NCBI GenBank assembly: GCA_022835595.1
Contig: BQUP01000009.1
Span: forward strand, 914,512-978,511
Length of the DNA: 64,000 bases
Direction of reading: 5' to 3'
Origin: Cystobasidium ongulense
Lineage: Eukaryota; Basidiomycota; Cystobasidiomycetes; Cystobasidiales; Cystobasidiaceae
Part shown: positions 11,501-23,267 of the stretch, piece after piece
Layout of the letters: each line of letters opens with the position of its first letter
How positions within the stretch are numbered: the first letter of the stretch is position 1
The notes under the pieces: model-generated
What the model saw: the letters and a program-made list of their open reading frames with translations, nothing else
The model's database searches: none
What the model was told of the DNA's origin: nothing
Made by a program: the position numbers and the translations under genes

Positions 11501-14491
11501 GCGTATTCCAGTCCAGTCATTTTATCAGAAACATTCTTCAAGTTGTGCGAAATGTCATCCGGTGTTCGCTCTGACTTGATCATGGCGTACTTGCCGCAAG
11601 AATCCGAAATGGATCGATTAGCAGAACCTCTCTTCAGCAAATGTCCAGACCCCCGCCTTGTAGTGGTCGATCCGTTAGTACCGCTATATGAGGGTGATGT
11701 CAAGACAGAGGACGCGCTGGACGATCCCTCTATTCAGCTCTACCGAAGAAGTATACTCGCGTGGCTTTCCGTCCTTAGCGAAAACCGGCGCTTTGGCTCG
11801 CAAATAGATTGGATCATCCCTCATAGCATTCTAGTCCGCGAGTTTACTGCCGATGCGCTCTCGACAAGACCGCAAGACTATGCGAACAAGCCAGACCTTC
11901 AAGCCCTCAACGCAGTTTCAGATCGGGTAGCTGTACACCTTTGCTCCCAAAGCATGAGCCAAGTTGAAGAAACCTGGCAAATAGAGACGATCTCAGCTTT
12001 GAAGAATCCTCAGAGCATGGCCAATGATATGTCCCCGCCCCAGCGTATCCTCGCTTCACTCTTGAGACAGATCTCGCAATCGCAGGACGAGACATATGTC
12101 AACCGTACGTTTACTGCCTGTTTAGCCATGCTTTTGCACCAGACAGGTGCAAGTCTCAAGGAAAAGGAGGCGTGGCTAGAGCTAGCAAAGCATTGGCAGG
12201 CAAAAGGTGAGGTATACCGCTTAAAAAGGGAAAGCAATAACTGACTCAAACGATCTTGTTCTCCAGATATCCGAATTTGCATCGCTATTCTCTCAGCACT
12301 TCGCGCGTCCATTTCCGAGTCTTCGCGACTTCAAAGGTATCAAGGCGAGGTTGCATCCTCTCTCACCAGCGTTAAGCGTGTCGACCTCTTGGAAGGCGGA
12401 GTGCCCCAGCTCCGAGTCCTTTTAGCACTGGCCTTGGCGTCAGACTCCGATGAAGATCTTCTGCCACCTAACCGAGCCATCTTCCTGCTTCAAGGTTTCC
12501 AGAAATGGAAGCTGTTCGGTAGCGACGCTGATGACGAGGGCGAAGATGACAACGATGAAGTTTTGGATCAAGCAGGACCTCTGATCCTTCAAATCTGTAC
12601 CCAACTCGTTCCGGCAATTCAGGACCTCAGTGGCTCGCACTGGGACTTTATGTTTGATTTGGCGGAGTACTTCATCGAGGTGAGATTTGCTCGCTTGTCA
12701 GAGGTGGCAGACCCCACTAACGTTCATTGTGCGACTCAGTCCTTCTCATGGGAGAGCCCGACGACATACAGCGGACTAGCTGCTGCATGCAGGTTCCTAG
12801 AAGAAATGCGCAATCGTTCCAGCATCAACAAAGCCTTCAAAACCTTAATCTGCACTTCTCTCAAGCGAACCACTGTTCTGTTATCCCCTGTATTTTTGAC
12901 AGCCCCTTCACCTTCGGACGTTACCCTTGCTCTTCTGTTGTCGATGTCTCGCTTGCTAAGTGAACCCGATAGCTTCAAAGGGGCCGATCTGCCTACTGTG
13001 GGTGACGGCTGTGTTTATTCTTCACGCACAACTTACTTATGTTATCTTCCGCAGCTTTTCAATCTTCTAGCCAGGTTTTCGGGCGCGTCACTGGCCGCTG
13101 TCTTCGAGTTATGCTCGGTGGCCATCCACAAAGAGCTCGACGAGCTGACACTGAACGCAGAACTGCGTCGTTCGGATGAGTCGATCGAGCAGCCACCCGT
13201 GGGTATACCTATCCCAATCATCGAGACTTTGACAAGGCAGTCTACGAGTCCGCCGGAATCGGATGCAGAAAGCGCGAGAATGCTATTATCGTGGCTTCTG
13301 ATATGCGGTTTCTTCCAAGACACAGTAAGATTCCCAAATTCGACCATCGAATAATGTTGACGCACCCTATCTACTAGACTACTACTCTAAAGACAGCCTT
13401 CACGGAACAAGTCCGCAAGTCGAACTTCGTTCCAAATGCTCTACTGCCTACAATATTCAGGCAGACGGACGTTAACGATCGATGCAGAGGATTAGACCTG
13501 TCAGGCTGGCATGTCCAAGAATTCTTCGTTGGAGGTGAGCCACGACATTCCTAATTTCATGACTGGGTACTGACCATGACAATAGATCTGGATGAACAAG
13601 ACTCTCAAGGATTGTCTCGGCTTGCTGCGCACGCGTACTACCAAACTTTGCGTTCTGTACCATCCCTAGTAAGATCTGAATGGGAGTCCATTAAGAGCAA
13701 GCAAATGTCCATGTCCATCGAGGCCTTCACCAGCAAAGCGTTCTCACCTCTGCTGATCGAATTGGAACTCGCTCGAGTTCATACTGAAGAGGCAAAGGGA
13801 ACCTTGCAAGATGAAGAGATGAGTGTAAAGATACTCCCCAACGTCAACGAAGTGAAAGCAGTAGTGAGCATTCGAATGCGCTTTCTCAATTGCGCAGCAT
13901 TCACTAAGGTTGTTTGTTTTACAGTACACCGTCGATGAGCAGCCGATGGAGATTGCTATACGTATACCACCCAACTTTCCCTTGAGCCCTGTCGAAGTAC
14001 GGGACGTCAAGCGTGTTGGAGTGCCTGAAGCGACGTGGCGAGCCTGGCTGCTGAACGTGCAATTGATTATTTCGACCCAGGTATGGCATTTCACGTACAA
14101 AAGTGTGCAGACCATAGCTGATTCGTCTCTACACGAAAGAATGGATCCATTGCCGATGCTTTATCACTATTCAAGACAAATGCTGCACGTCACTTCGAGG
14201 GAGTGGAAGCATGCGCTATCTGCTATTCGGTTGTCTCCGTCACCGATCGTTCCATGCCAACCAAGCGTTGCCGAACCTGCAAACAGGTAAGTTTGAGTTG
14301 CCTTACACATCTTTCCATTGCAGACTTCATGAGCTTACCATGCTCGCAACAGCTTTTCCATCCAAGTTGTTTATACAAATGGTTTGCAACGTCTCATGGA
14401 TCAAGGTAAGGCGCTCCTCATTTTCGTAGCCGATGCGTCATCTAATGTCAAATGGTGTTGCAGCTGTCCACTTTGCAGATCTCTCTTTTAG
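8502..14491 (+). CDS. LTN1: Listerin, RING E3 ligase of ribosome-associated quality control
   Basis: Listerin ubiquitinates stalled nascent chains on 60S subunits in the RQC complex. I start at the ATG at 8502 (MPKQKSSASSATKKKHARK). The N terminus is Lys/Gln-rich with proline runs, then the conserved IYGLGVVGASYERIPADKVV and LSWINQVQLLDD. Spliced on at about 9180 is HHLPRLLTHASRRVRYLAAS, the start of the long HEAT-repeat body across some 14 exons. The extreme C terminus is a C4HC3 RING: CAICYSVV, RCRTCKQ (intron), LFHPSCLYKWF (intron), CPLCRSLF and stop at 14489-14491. I estimate 1,700-1,800 aa, in the family's size range. It is the longest + strand gene in this half of the window and appears intact. 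Confidence 0.93.
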
Positions 14492-14694
14492 AATCATATA
14501 CCACACCTGCCTTTGGCAGGCCATGTACTGTCAGCACCAGCATTCTGTATTCGAAATTAATAAATCTAATATTGGCTAAAATGCTCATATGCTCGATGAG
14601 CTTGATCGACGAGAACTGCCTATTTGCATCTAGACTTCTGGTATTCGTGGTGCCATGATGAACTGGACTTATTGATGTGAAGCTTTATTGCGTA

Positions 14695-15270
14695 TTACCG
14701 TCTATTACTGCTGGTAAATGCATGTATGCGTATACCTGAGGGCAGAACATCGGCATTGTCATCGGAAACAAAAAGCAGGTCTGGGAAGAAATCGGTGCCG
14801 CGCCAGTATTGAGTCCTTAGGCCTGATATAACATGCGACTTCTGCGGTTGAAGCAGATTCGGGATCCTTCCGCGGCAGTCTTCTGCAGGACCGCTATGAC
14901 TTCGTATGAACATTGCGGAGTCAAGCGCATCCACTTTAATATATGCGTAAGGATTGCCCACGTTGAGGTAGTAGGGTGTGCTTCTCATCGCGTGTGCCAT
15001 GCCTAGACCAATGCTTCTACCCCAAGTATCGCCAAAGTTTGGAAGATTTGATGGTCTGGTGCAAACCATTGGACTGTTCCAAACCAAGGGAACAGTCCAA
15101 TACTCCGAAGAGTACACACGAGGTGGGTTGTGTTCTCGCAAACTGAGACAAGTACGAGACGACTGCCTATTCTTGATATAACGTTTTGGCGCAGTCAGTG
15201 TGGCATATCCACTAGCCTGTACGTTTCTTGGAGGGTTGCGATAGTTTGATGTGTTGTAGAGTCTGGGCAT
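14695..15270 (-). CDS. Unidentified single-exon ORF, 191 aa
   Basis: An uninterrupted 191-codon ORF starting at the ATG at 15270 (MPRLYNTSNYRNPPRNVQAS), between the LTN1 and bromodomain-gene 3' ends. It is rich in Ser, Arg, Tyr and Pro, with no membrane segment or domain I know. Its length in an otherwise AT-leaning intergenic stretch is the main support. It contains a 13-bp perfect inverted repeat at 15068-15101. Against it: no recognisable family, and no introns in a neighbourhood where nearly all genes have several. It could be a lineage-specific gene, or chance on the antisense of a transcript. Confidence 0.35.
   Translation of the reverse strand: MPRLYNTSNYRNPPRNVQASGYATLTAPKRYIKNRQSSRTCLSLREHNPPRVYSSEYWTVPLVWNSPMVCTRPSNLPNFGDTWGRSIGLGMAHAMRSTPYYLNVGNPYAYIKVDALDSAMFIRSHSGPAEDCRGRIPNLLQPQKSHVISGLRTQYWRGTDFFPDLLFVSDDNADVLPSGIRIHAFTSSNRR
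15068..15101. repeat. 13-bp perfect inverted repeat, 8-base loop
   Basis: ATTGGACTGTTCC at 15068-15080 is followed after AAACCAAG by its exact reverse complement at 15089-15101. It would form a 13-bp stem on either strand. It lies inside the 191-aa antisense ORF, downstream of LTN1 and of the bromodomain gene. Confidence 0.9.
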
Positions 15271-15346
15271 TTATCTTGGTCTTTGTGCTTCTATGGCTTT
15301 GTAGGCGTCCTTTTCTCCAGGTTTTAACCTAGTAATACTGCCGCAT

Positions 15347-17192
15347 CTACATGGCGCGTTGTTCCGCAGCTTCTAATACTCGTAACAAACCCTGGGCTTC
15401 TCTCCACATATTGACAGCATCTTGACCAACATGATGTTCTTGACCATTATACATGATAGCATTAGCGAAAATTAAGGTTAAGTCTCTAGTAAATTCAGCT
15501 GAATTTGTAATTTTACCATTTTTAACACTCTGTAACAGTGTTTTTAGATCCATTGGTTTTTTAATAATCTCAAAATAGTTTTTAGCTTCTCCTTGTTTTA
15601 CCGGTTCTTTAAAATAAGTTGAATTTACGCTGCTTATCATTTGACTGATTAGGTGTGGTGCTGAATTGCGAAAACGTCGTATGGCTGATGCATCTGAACT
15701 TCCTGGCGTGCGGTCGGAGTCCACTGTGTTGAGGAATAGGAATTTAAATATGGGATGCATCAGCTACGCGCATACCACAAAAGTTTCGACATTTGGTGAC
15801 ACGCACCTGGTGTCCCAAGGCCTGATTCTGGCTCCTCGGTTTTAATCCTTTTCGACCTTGAGCGTTCCGAAGGTATAGGAGAAGTTGCCTTGTTCTGAGC
15901 TTGAGGTGTAGTTGTTCTCTTCCTCTTATTCGGATCTTTGGCGGTGACCGGAGGGACTGAAGATTTCCTTGCTGCTCTGCCTCTCTTAGAGCCGGCTGAG
16001 ATACCTCCAGATGCTGAAGTGGACGTGGGGCCAGCAGCAGACTCTTTGCTGTCTTCCCTGTCCATCGGCATGCTTGTAATGTCTAGATCCATGCTTTCTG
16101 ATGAAAGAGCGATATCTCTTGAAGGCGATGCGACTTCTTCCGTAGATACAGGTGCCACTGGGTCCGGCGATGCGATAGTGACCTCTGCAGCATCTGAAGA
16201 AGTCGAGGGAATGATTTCACTTAGATTTGCGATTGAGTTTCGTGATACACGACTTGAGGATCTTCGTTCTGGAGCGCTGCCTTTGCTAGTAGTAGAAACG
16301 GAACTCGCTCTCGCAGCTGGTGGTGGGACAGATCGCCTGGTTTGTCTAGAAGTGGGCAAGACTGCTTCCGATTCGTTATCAGGCGCGTCCTTCGGGATCC
16401 CCTCATCTTCCTCCTCCTCGCGCTTGCGATTTTGAGAGTCTCCCTCTTCGTCCTCCTCTGGGACGTCTTGCAGAGTTGAAGTAGCGGTTCCTTCGCGTTC
16501 TTGAGGTGAAGCCGAGGCATGGTCATCAATATTGGACGAGTCGGGCATGGTAATCACTTCGTCTGCAAAGTGCAGCTCTTTTGCAGGCGAGGCAGCTTCC
16601 TCTTTTGGTTGGAGGGGTTCGGGTTGCACTGATGGCTGCTCCTCGTCCCGCTCGTCTCTTTCTGCAGCCAGGTGTTGCTGTGCATCTTGGAGTGTCCCTG
16701 CGCTGTATCTATGCTTGTATAGTGCTTGTTCTGGCACTTCAGACTCGGCGACGACGTCGTATCCGCCTGTGAGTTTCGCATCCCATGCTCCACTCTGGAT
16801 CTCCTTCTCTTCGGTGGTGAGTTGTCTGGGGGGGAGCAGTCAGCAGATATACCTTGCACGCTGGACTAGCAGCCCACCCACCTCATCTGGTCCTCTTGAG
16901 CTGTCAGCTGGTTCCTGAGCTCTGCCAGGCGTGCAGCGTAGTACTTGCGAGCGAGTCGGATCGCCGTCCTGGCGTGTGGCCGCTTGAGCTCAGGCAAGCG
17001 GGCTGGGTCGAGTCCCTCTGCAGCGAGCATCTCGTTGAGGATGTCGATGCATGCCTGGGACGTGATGGGCGTCAACCTGGATGCAGCCATTCGAGGCTGC
17101 ATTGCGCTGGCTACTGCGTCGGCGTGAGCTGTCCCGTGGAGTGCGACTGCTTGGGAGAGCAGGAGCAGCTCTCTGGGGAGGAGCGAGTCCAT
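15347..17192 (-). CDS. Bromodomain protein, BRD8/Bdc1-like (possible NuA4 subunit)
   Basis: The ATG at 17192 opens MDSLLPRELLLLSQAVALHG, a helical N-terminal region with SQACIDILNEMLAAEG that resembles the N-terminal module of BRD8-type proteins. An arginine-rich helix (RTAIRLARKYYAARLAELRN) follows. After an intron comes a long Ser/Glu/Asp/Lys-rich linker (about 15820-16800). After a second intron near 15710-15830 comes a single bromodomain (about 15350-15700) with APHLISQMISSVNSTYF, FEIIKKPMDLKTL and LIFANAIMYNGQEHHVG, the last containing the acetyl-lysine-contacting Asn. BRD8/Bdc1 proteins belong to the NuA4 acetyltransferase complex. The bromodomain is certain; NuA4 membership is inferred from domain order. 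The bromodomain exon is distinctly AT-rich compared with the 5' exons. Confidence 0.72.
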
Positions 17193-18252
17193 GATGAGAG
17201 AGGGTGTGTGGCCTGTTCGGTGTGGTTGTCCGAGTATTATGTTGCTGATGGGTTGGATGGCAGTCGAGGAAGAGGGTGCCTTGTAAAGAAAGATCAGATA
17301 GCAAGCTGGCTTTCTTCATTGCAATGAGTATTGCGATATGCATGAACAGAGAGCAAAGACATGGCAAGCAAGGATGAGCATGGAGTGGTGTTGCAGCAGG
17401 CTTGCTCGCTCTGGCGTGCTCTCCCGCCCACCTTCCTCGAGATGGATGGCACTTATCTCGAGATGGATGGATGGATAGAGATGGATGGACACGACGACAG
17501 CCAGCCATCAAGGAAAGCATGCTGCACTGGCTTCCACTCACCAGCAAGACCGACCAGGATGCCCGCTTTGGTTCTGGGCTGTCGTGTTCCTCGCCTTGTC
17601 CATGCATGCAGGCTATTGTCCTGTCCTGTCCTTGGTGCTGCTTGCACGGTATTCGGACTGCATCTGCTCATCGATAACACTGCCATGCTCTTACTATGAC
17701 TACCTGCACTCCTTCCACACCTCTTGTGCATCCCATCCATCCCTTCTCGCTCCCTCCCTCTCTGCACCGTACCCACCCACCGTCCTAGCACAGCGTACAG
17801 GCAGAGGTGACAACAAAAGAGTACGATAGAGCGTACAGACACACGCCAAAGACGACAACAAGCACAACCCAACACCCTGCCCGCGACCACCCAGCAAACA
17901 CTCCGCCCGTCGTGCCGTCCGCCTGCACCGTGAGTCATCTGGGCGATACGATACTCGCTCCATCATGAACCACTCGCGCACTCCCGAGAGCTCTGCCGAG
18001 ACTGACAGCGAGAGACGCATGCTTGTCGCTGGTCCAACGCGCGAGAGCAGCGACTGCCGTCATCCACCTCTGCCACCTCTCCCGGCGACGCTACCATTTC
18101 AGCCTGCTCCGGCTGCTGCACAACCGAGGAATAGCAGACGCAGAGGCGCAGGCAGCACGCAGGCTGGAGACAGCGTGCAGGGCGAGTGTCGTCTAATCGT
18201 CTTGCGCTCTGGACCACCTCTGACATGCTCCACTCTGTCTTTAGCACCCGCG
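17193..18252. promoter_or_regulatory. Divergent promoter / 5' leader region, GC-rich, with GATG repeats
   Basis: About 1.06 kb between the bromodomain gene start (-) and the next + strand gene. It has a tetranucleotide GATG array at about 17440-17489. There is a likely 5'-UTR intron for the + gene: a gtgagt donor at about 17930 and a strong branch/acceptor (ctgac ... tctttag) ending near 18244. ORFs on both strands exist because the region is GC-rich; none looks like a real protein. Confidence 0.45.
17440..17489. repeat. Imperfect (GATG)n tetranucleotide repeat
   Basis: Repeated GATG/GGAT units interrupted by short non-repeat segments, in the spacer upstream of two divergent genes. Confidence 0.8.
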
Positions 18253-19928
18253 ATGAGCACCACCGCCACCGCTGCCGCTTCCAAGAAGAGCAGGACTGCA
18301 CCCTATCCACACCATCTGCGACGTGCAAGCGCTCCTTCTGTCCCATTGGTGACCGGCATGTCCATCCAGGCCATCCCCTCGGCTCGCCCACCTCTCCGCT
18401 CCTTTCAATCGCAGCCTCGGGACTCCAGCATCGCTTCGCCCCTACTCCCCCATCAGCCCTCGAATATGTACGGAAGTCTACCCTCCAGCCTTCCGCTTTC
18501 GCTTCCCAAGCAAGAACCATCCTCCCCGCTCAAGTCGTCGAGCGGCTCTGGTCATGGCGTCACCTACGGTAGCAGTCTTCCATCCTCTCTGAGTCACCAG
18601 CTATCCCTCGACGATGACGGTGACATCGACAAACCAGCACTCACCAACCAATACATCGAGCACTGGTACGTTATCTCGAAAGAATCAGCAAGGCGAATCA
18701 ACGATCTCTCCCTCCTCATGTCGATGGATCAAGCCTGCATCGTCACCTTTCAGCCCAATTCGTACTATATCGTGCACGATGCTGAAGTCGGGCAGCACAG
18801 CTGGTTTAGAGCTCAATCTTGTACGTGCTCAAGCTACAAGTACGGCTTCGACAAGGTTCGGCGACCTGCTACCATCAGAGTGAGTGCACATTTCTTATTG
18901 CCGTAAATCAACTGACATCCGACATCCGACACTGGCACGTTTCCATCTCCTCCAGGACCATCTAGCGAAACAGCCATGTGCACCTCCCAGTCTCGCTCGC
19001 CTCGCCGAACTCCAACTCAAGATGATGCGCTCTGCGAGCAAGCGTCTCTCCCACGCTTCTATGCCCGATGCTCCTAGTCCAAAGCTTCCTCCTCTGTTGG
19101 AGCATAATCACACGCAGGCGAATTCCCCGCACCATGTCATTTCCTCCCACTTTGGTGACTCGATGGCTACATCCTCACATCTGTCCTTCCCGAGTGCAGC
19201 ACACGCAGCTGTTTCACAGTCAATGGCCCTGCATCAAGCTTCTCCCTCAACCTGGATGCCTTTTTCTGGACAGCTCGCTGATGCCATGTTCGCATACCCA
19301 AGCATGGCAAACGAAACGAACGGGGGCTATGCCAACCATTCTTCTTATCATTCGGCCAACTTGGACTATTCACGATCTTGGCCAACTGGATCACATTTTG
19401 ACATGTCAACACCAGTAAGTGGCTTGTGCGACGTAGTAGCACCACTCTACTTACCTTGTTTGTATCTTCTCCCCCAGTTCCTTGGGTGGGCTAGCATTTC
19501 AGAACATGCTCCTTCATCTGCTAGCATGAACACCAACCTCAGCAACATCAGCAGTGGATCTGGCATCAGCAGCATCAGCATGGGCAGCACTTCTCACACT
19601 CTCAATACGAGCACACATCATGCTCGTTCTAATTCGGACTATGATATACGTCAACCTTATTCTTTGGGATGGCCAGCCCATCAGGCCATGTTTGTGAGCT
19701 TTTCTACAAAGGTGCAGTCTTCGTACAATTGAAAACCAGACTGATCATGCCTTGTTCGTGTCCGACAGAGTCAGGTTCGCGAGAATGCCAAAGATTCCGA
19801 CTCGCCTTTGTTTGGAGCGGAAGAAAGCTTGTGTAGGTGCTTTGTTTTTGATCAATTTGGTGATCCCAAAGGATACTGATATTGCGGGCGTTTGTTCGAT
19901 TTATTTAGTCTCCTTCGACGATATGTGA
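18253..19928 (+). CDS. Unidentified Ser/His-rich protein with a conserved-looking central segment
   Basis: I start at the ATG at 18253 (MSTTATAAASKKSRTAPYPH), just after a strong 3' splice site. An in-frame ATG at 17965 would add 96 residues, but that stretch looks like a leader with an intron. Residues about 135-220 look globular and ordered: EHWYVISKESARRINDLS, ACIVTFQPNSYYIVHDAEVG, then SCTCSSYKYGFDKVRRPATI. The close cysteines could bind metal. The remainder is low complexity, rich in Ser, His and Pro. Introns follow TIR (about 18880-18956), near 19412-19478, near 19692-19768, and a last one whose acceptor joins to a short acidic end (SFDDM, stop 19926-19928). I do not recognise the family. 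Confidence 0.6.
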
Positions 19929-20477
19929 ACTTTCACCTCCTATCTCACACGCAATACCGACTCTATTTGTCAATCATGTTCGAAAGTTATGGTATTTCTC
20001 GTACATCAAATTGCGACATCACTACCCTGTGCATAGTTTTCTTCGAGCTTGCAAGACTTTGGGATACACGATGCTTTCGATTACCTCGTACGCGCAAATT
20101 TCTTTTCGAACATTGGCTATGCAAACCCTGCTGCTTTGCTGTAAGCTCGAGGATAGGTGATCTCCTCGGCGTGCAATGTTTTCTTTATTTTGAGCTGTTC
20201 CAGCGGGATGGAATATGCTCTCTGGTAAGATAGTACTACTTACACTCTCTCTCACTTTATCTGAATGGAGTGTTGGGCATGAGAGGGGTTCACTTCTACC
20301 CCCATTACGTGATTACTGCTCACTGCTCGACATGCTTCGGCGTCTCTTCTATATAGGTCTGCACCTGCACAAAGCGCACACGTCGATCGATGGATAATAG
20401 TTGTGTTTAGGACATGCGAATGCTATCACAACTGTATTGAAGTGTCTCGATGCACTATTCTTTCCAAAGTATTAATA
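19929..20477. other. Intergenic, AT-rich
   Basis: About 550 bp between the 3' ends of the Ser/His-rich gene and a possible small minus-strand gene. Open frames on the + strand (for example 19892-20233) have no protein-like features. I see nothing else. Confidence 0.4.
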
Positions 20478-20670
20478 TTAATCCGCCACATCATGCCGCC
20501 TTGAAAAGCCAGCGAGTTTCTGGACCAGCTTCTTCTTCTCCCACCAACCCTCGACATCCACGCCGGCGAGGTTTTCTGGAAGAACGAGGGAGCAATCCTT
20601 CTATTCATTCGCTGAAGGAACTACCTGCTGTGCGGGCGGGCGTGCTCTCTGCAGCGTGCCAGCTAGATTG
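20478..20670 (-). CDS. Candidate small gene, last two exons (5' end unresolved)
   Basis: Two minus-strand exons, 20670-20625 and 20575-20478, join in frame across an intron with a gtagtt donor and ttccag acceptor. They give 47 residues ending ENLAGVDVEGWWEKKKLVQK, LAGFSRRHDVAD and stop. The upstream exon begins exactly after a TAG acceptor. The sequence looks like the C terminus of a small, possibly mitochondrial protein, but I do not recognise it. The first exon should lie between 20671 and about 20917, where the + strand neighbour starts; I could not find a start in a compatible phase. Confidence 0.35.
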
Positions 20671-20917
20671 CTATGGATGCACAGGGAAGAGCAAACCTCT
20701 TGAGAGCTGGTATCTGCTTGCCCTCGACAACTGTCCACGAGGAGCGAGTTCGTTTTTTACGCTGCATACATGATTAGAAGTGGATGGTCGCACGTTGTAT
20801 CGGTGCTGGGTGTGTTCGTCAATGCAATAGTCGCCATCTTGAATATTTCCTTGCTGCCGTGGATGCTGCCTGTTGCCATTCGACCAGCAGGTGTTGTCGT
20901 GTCACTCTCCAGCCGCC

Positions 20918-22932
20918 ATGCATCGCACAGCAGCGAATGCACTCGCACGCAGCAGCTCGTCGTCGTCGTCGTCGTCGCTGTGCTGTGTTCGCCGTCCTTC
21001 GTCGCCGTCGCCGTCGATGCGCCTTCGAGAGATCAGGACCGCAATCCACCCTGTCACGAGAACCAGCCTGAGCAACAGCAAGGACACGAGCAACGGCGCA
21101 AGACTACCGCAACGCAGACTCTACGCCTCTTCCAACCTCGAGAACAAGCCTCTAGCTGCCGGCCAGCACCAGCGAGAACACGCCGCAGTCCAGAAGCCCG
21201 CAGACAGCGACCAGGACTACCACGGCGCCTTTGCTGGCCCAGCGATACACACTCTCGGTGTAGCAACGCGTGAGCTGCATGTCGTCACCACATGCGCAAG
21301 TGTCGAGTAGCTGATGGCCATGCTTTGTCCACCTCGACGTCGCCACTGACCATCAACTACTGACCACCACTCACTGACTTTGCTAACCTGAACACGCAAA
21401 CTTGAACACACTCAGGCATCTTCCGCATATCCGTCTATGCATCCGTCGGCCTCATCGCTACAGCCACCGCCCTCTACCTCTCCCTCCACGCCTACGTCGA
21501 GTACATCGCACTCCATGGAGGATCTCGCATACCAGGCGAAGCAGACTGCCCAGATGCCATCTTCCTGCCCGAAGAGCTCGTTCCTGCGTTCTCAGGCGCG
21601 CATAGAGGGGGTGGGACAGACCCTTCCCTGCCATGGAGAGCCAGGAACGCTGCAAGAGCAGCCTGGATAGCTCTTCACCTCTCCTCAGGTGGCATATCAT
21701 CCGGAGGCGCAGGTCAGATCCGAGACGTAGCAGTGCCAGATGGAGCTTGGCTATCTGCCGAGAGCTACCTCAAGTTTGCACTTCAAGAGATTGACAAGCA
21801 GAATGCCACATCCCCAGAGAGCGAGGAAAAAACTAGAGCAGGTTATAGAGAACTTCAAACCCAGCTCGCTTCTCTACAGAGCAAGCTAGCTGGACCACGA
21901 GGCCTTCGCGAAGCTCGTGCAAACTTGATGGCCTTGTTACGGACACTACCTGCACTGGAAAACCTTTCCTCGAACGATACTGCACGGTGGCTTGAATTGC
22001 AGCGCAGGTTGGCAGCTGTCAACTTCCAACTAGCAGGCTTGGACAAGTCGGCCGCATCTTCGTCAAGACAGCAGCAAGCTCTCCAACAGCTGGAAAGTGC
22101 ACTGTCACTAGCCTTGACCGGACATCCAAGCCAAGAGCAGGTCGCGACGCCCGCCATTGAAGAAGTTCTACCAACCCAGCCGTCAACTTCCACCTTCTCC
22201 ATCAGAAATCTCTGGTCGAAGGACAACGTTACAGCCCCGAGCGCAACACTGCCGGCGACTGCCGCCACAAGCTCAAATCCAATTGTACACGCTTTGAACT
22301 CCGCAGAAAGAGCTTTAACACCATCTGCTAAGCGAGCTGTCAGCCGTATGCTTATCGACAATGTTTCGCTTTCCGCAAGCCTAAGGCAGCTATCGCGAGC
22401 AGAAGCAGTATGCAATGCTTCTCTCGATTATATTCGCAGTGTAGTGAATGGCATCACTTCCCAAAAAGCCGAAGACCAGCTTTACAAAACGTCACTATCC
22501 ACTCAGGTTGTCTTCTTACAATCATATCTAGCAGAACTTCTCGCCGCTCAGCAAAGCGCTCGACAACTCGTCTCTTTGAATTCGAAACCAGATGCAAATA
22601 CTCGCAACATACTCAATGAAGCAGTCGAGGCGGCTCGCAGCTGTGTTAGCGAGTGTGACAGCGTTGACAGAACACCGGGGTTCAGTAAGAGCTCCCTTCG
22701 AGGAGCTTATGATTCCGTACGGGCAGCAGCACAGCGATCTGCTGGTCTAGCACACTCTACCCGAGCTCTACTTGCCGAGGTCAAAGACAAGGACTACCTC
22801 AGCGCTTTACAAGACTATGAGGCCGCTCATAACTACGCGAACGCCTTAAAGGCGTCAGACACAGACTATAGTACCATGCATTCGCGGACGCTCGAAGGAA
22901 TTCGTCGATGTCGCGAAAAATTGGCAGCGTAA
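20918..22932 (+). CDS. Predicted mitochondrial membrane protein, unidentified
   Basis: The ATG at 20918 opens MHRTAANALARSSSSSSSS, followed by Arg/Ser-rich sequence through RRLYASSN: a strong candidate mitochondrial presequence with almost no acidic residues. Exon 1 ends near 21257. After one intron (acceptor at about 21416) comes a single membrane span, GIFRISVYASVGLIATATAL. The soluble part (about 21530-22932) is Ala/Leu/Gln/Ser-rich and helical, with segments such as LREARANLMALLRTLPALEN and WLELQRRLAAVNFQLAGL suggesting coiled coil. It ends RRCREKLAA. Presequence plus one span plus helical domain recalls inner-membrane proteins such as Mic60, but I see no mitofilin signature, so I leave it unnamed. 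Confidence 0.65.
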
Positions 22933-23267
22933 AATTCCCATCAAAGCAACAGCCATTCAATCGGCGGGGTGACACCAAACGCCGTGCAGGAGAGTCACCG
23001 CCATAGCGACCATGTCATCATTGGTACTTTCAAAGATGACTTCCGAAGGGACCGCGGAGCAGGCAGGAGACGGAACATCAAGGCCATTTTCGCCGACGCT
23101 CTTGAATGGCGGGCGCGGTCAAAAGGAATAGTGGTGCACGCGGCATGTCAGTGTGCTTTTACAAAGACTAGTTTCGTCTAATGCAGCATAGTATTAATTA
23201 TGCATGGACGTTCGCATCTCTTCATGGTTGCCCCACGGTTGAGTTGACTGTGTATCATAGCCTGTTC
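22933..23267. other. Intergenic between convergent genes
   Basis: About 335 bp, tail to tail. A 70-codon open frame at 22969-23181 (+) has no recognisable feature and probably lies in 3' UTR. Confidence 0.45.

Noticed and set aside
20770-20910. Hydrophobic + strand peptide upstream of the mitochondrial protein
   Set aside because: The stretch begins MIRSGWSHVVSVLGVF and looks membrane-like, but it lacks a plausible continuation and lies in the divergent promoter area.
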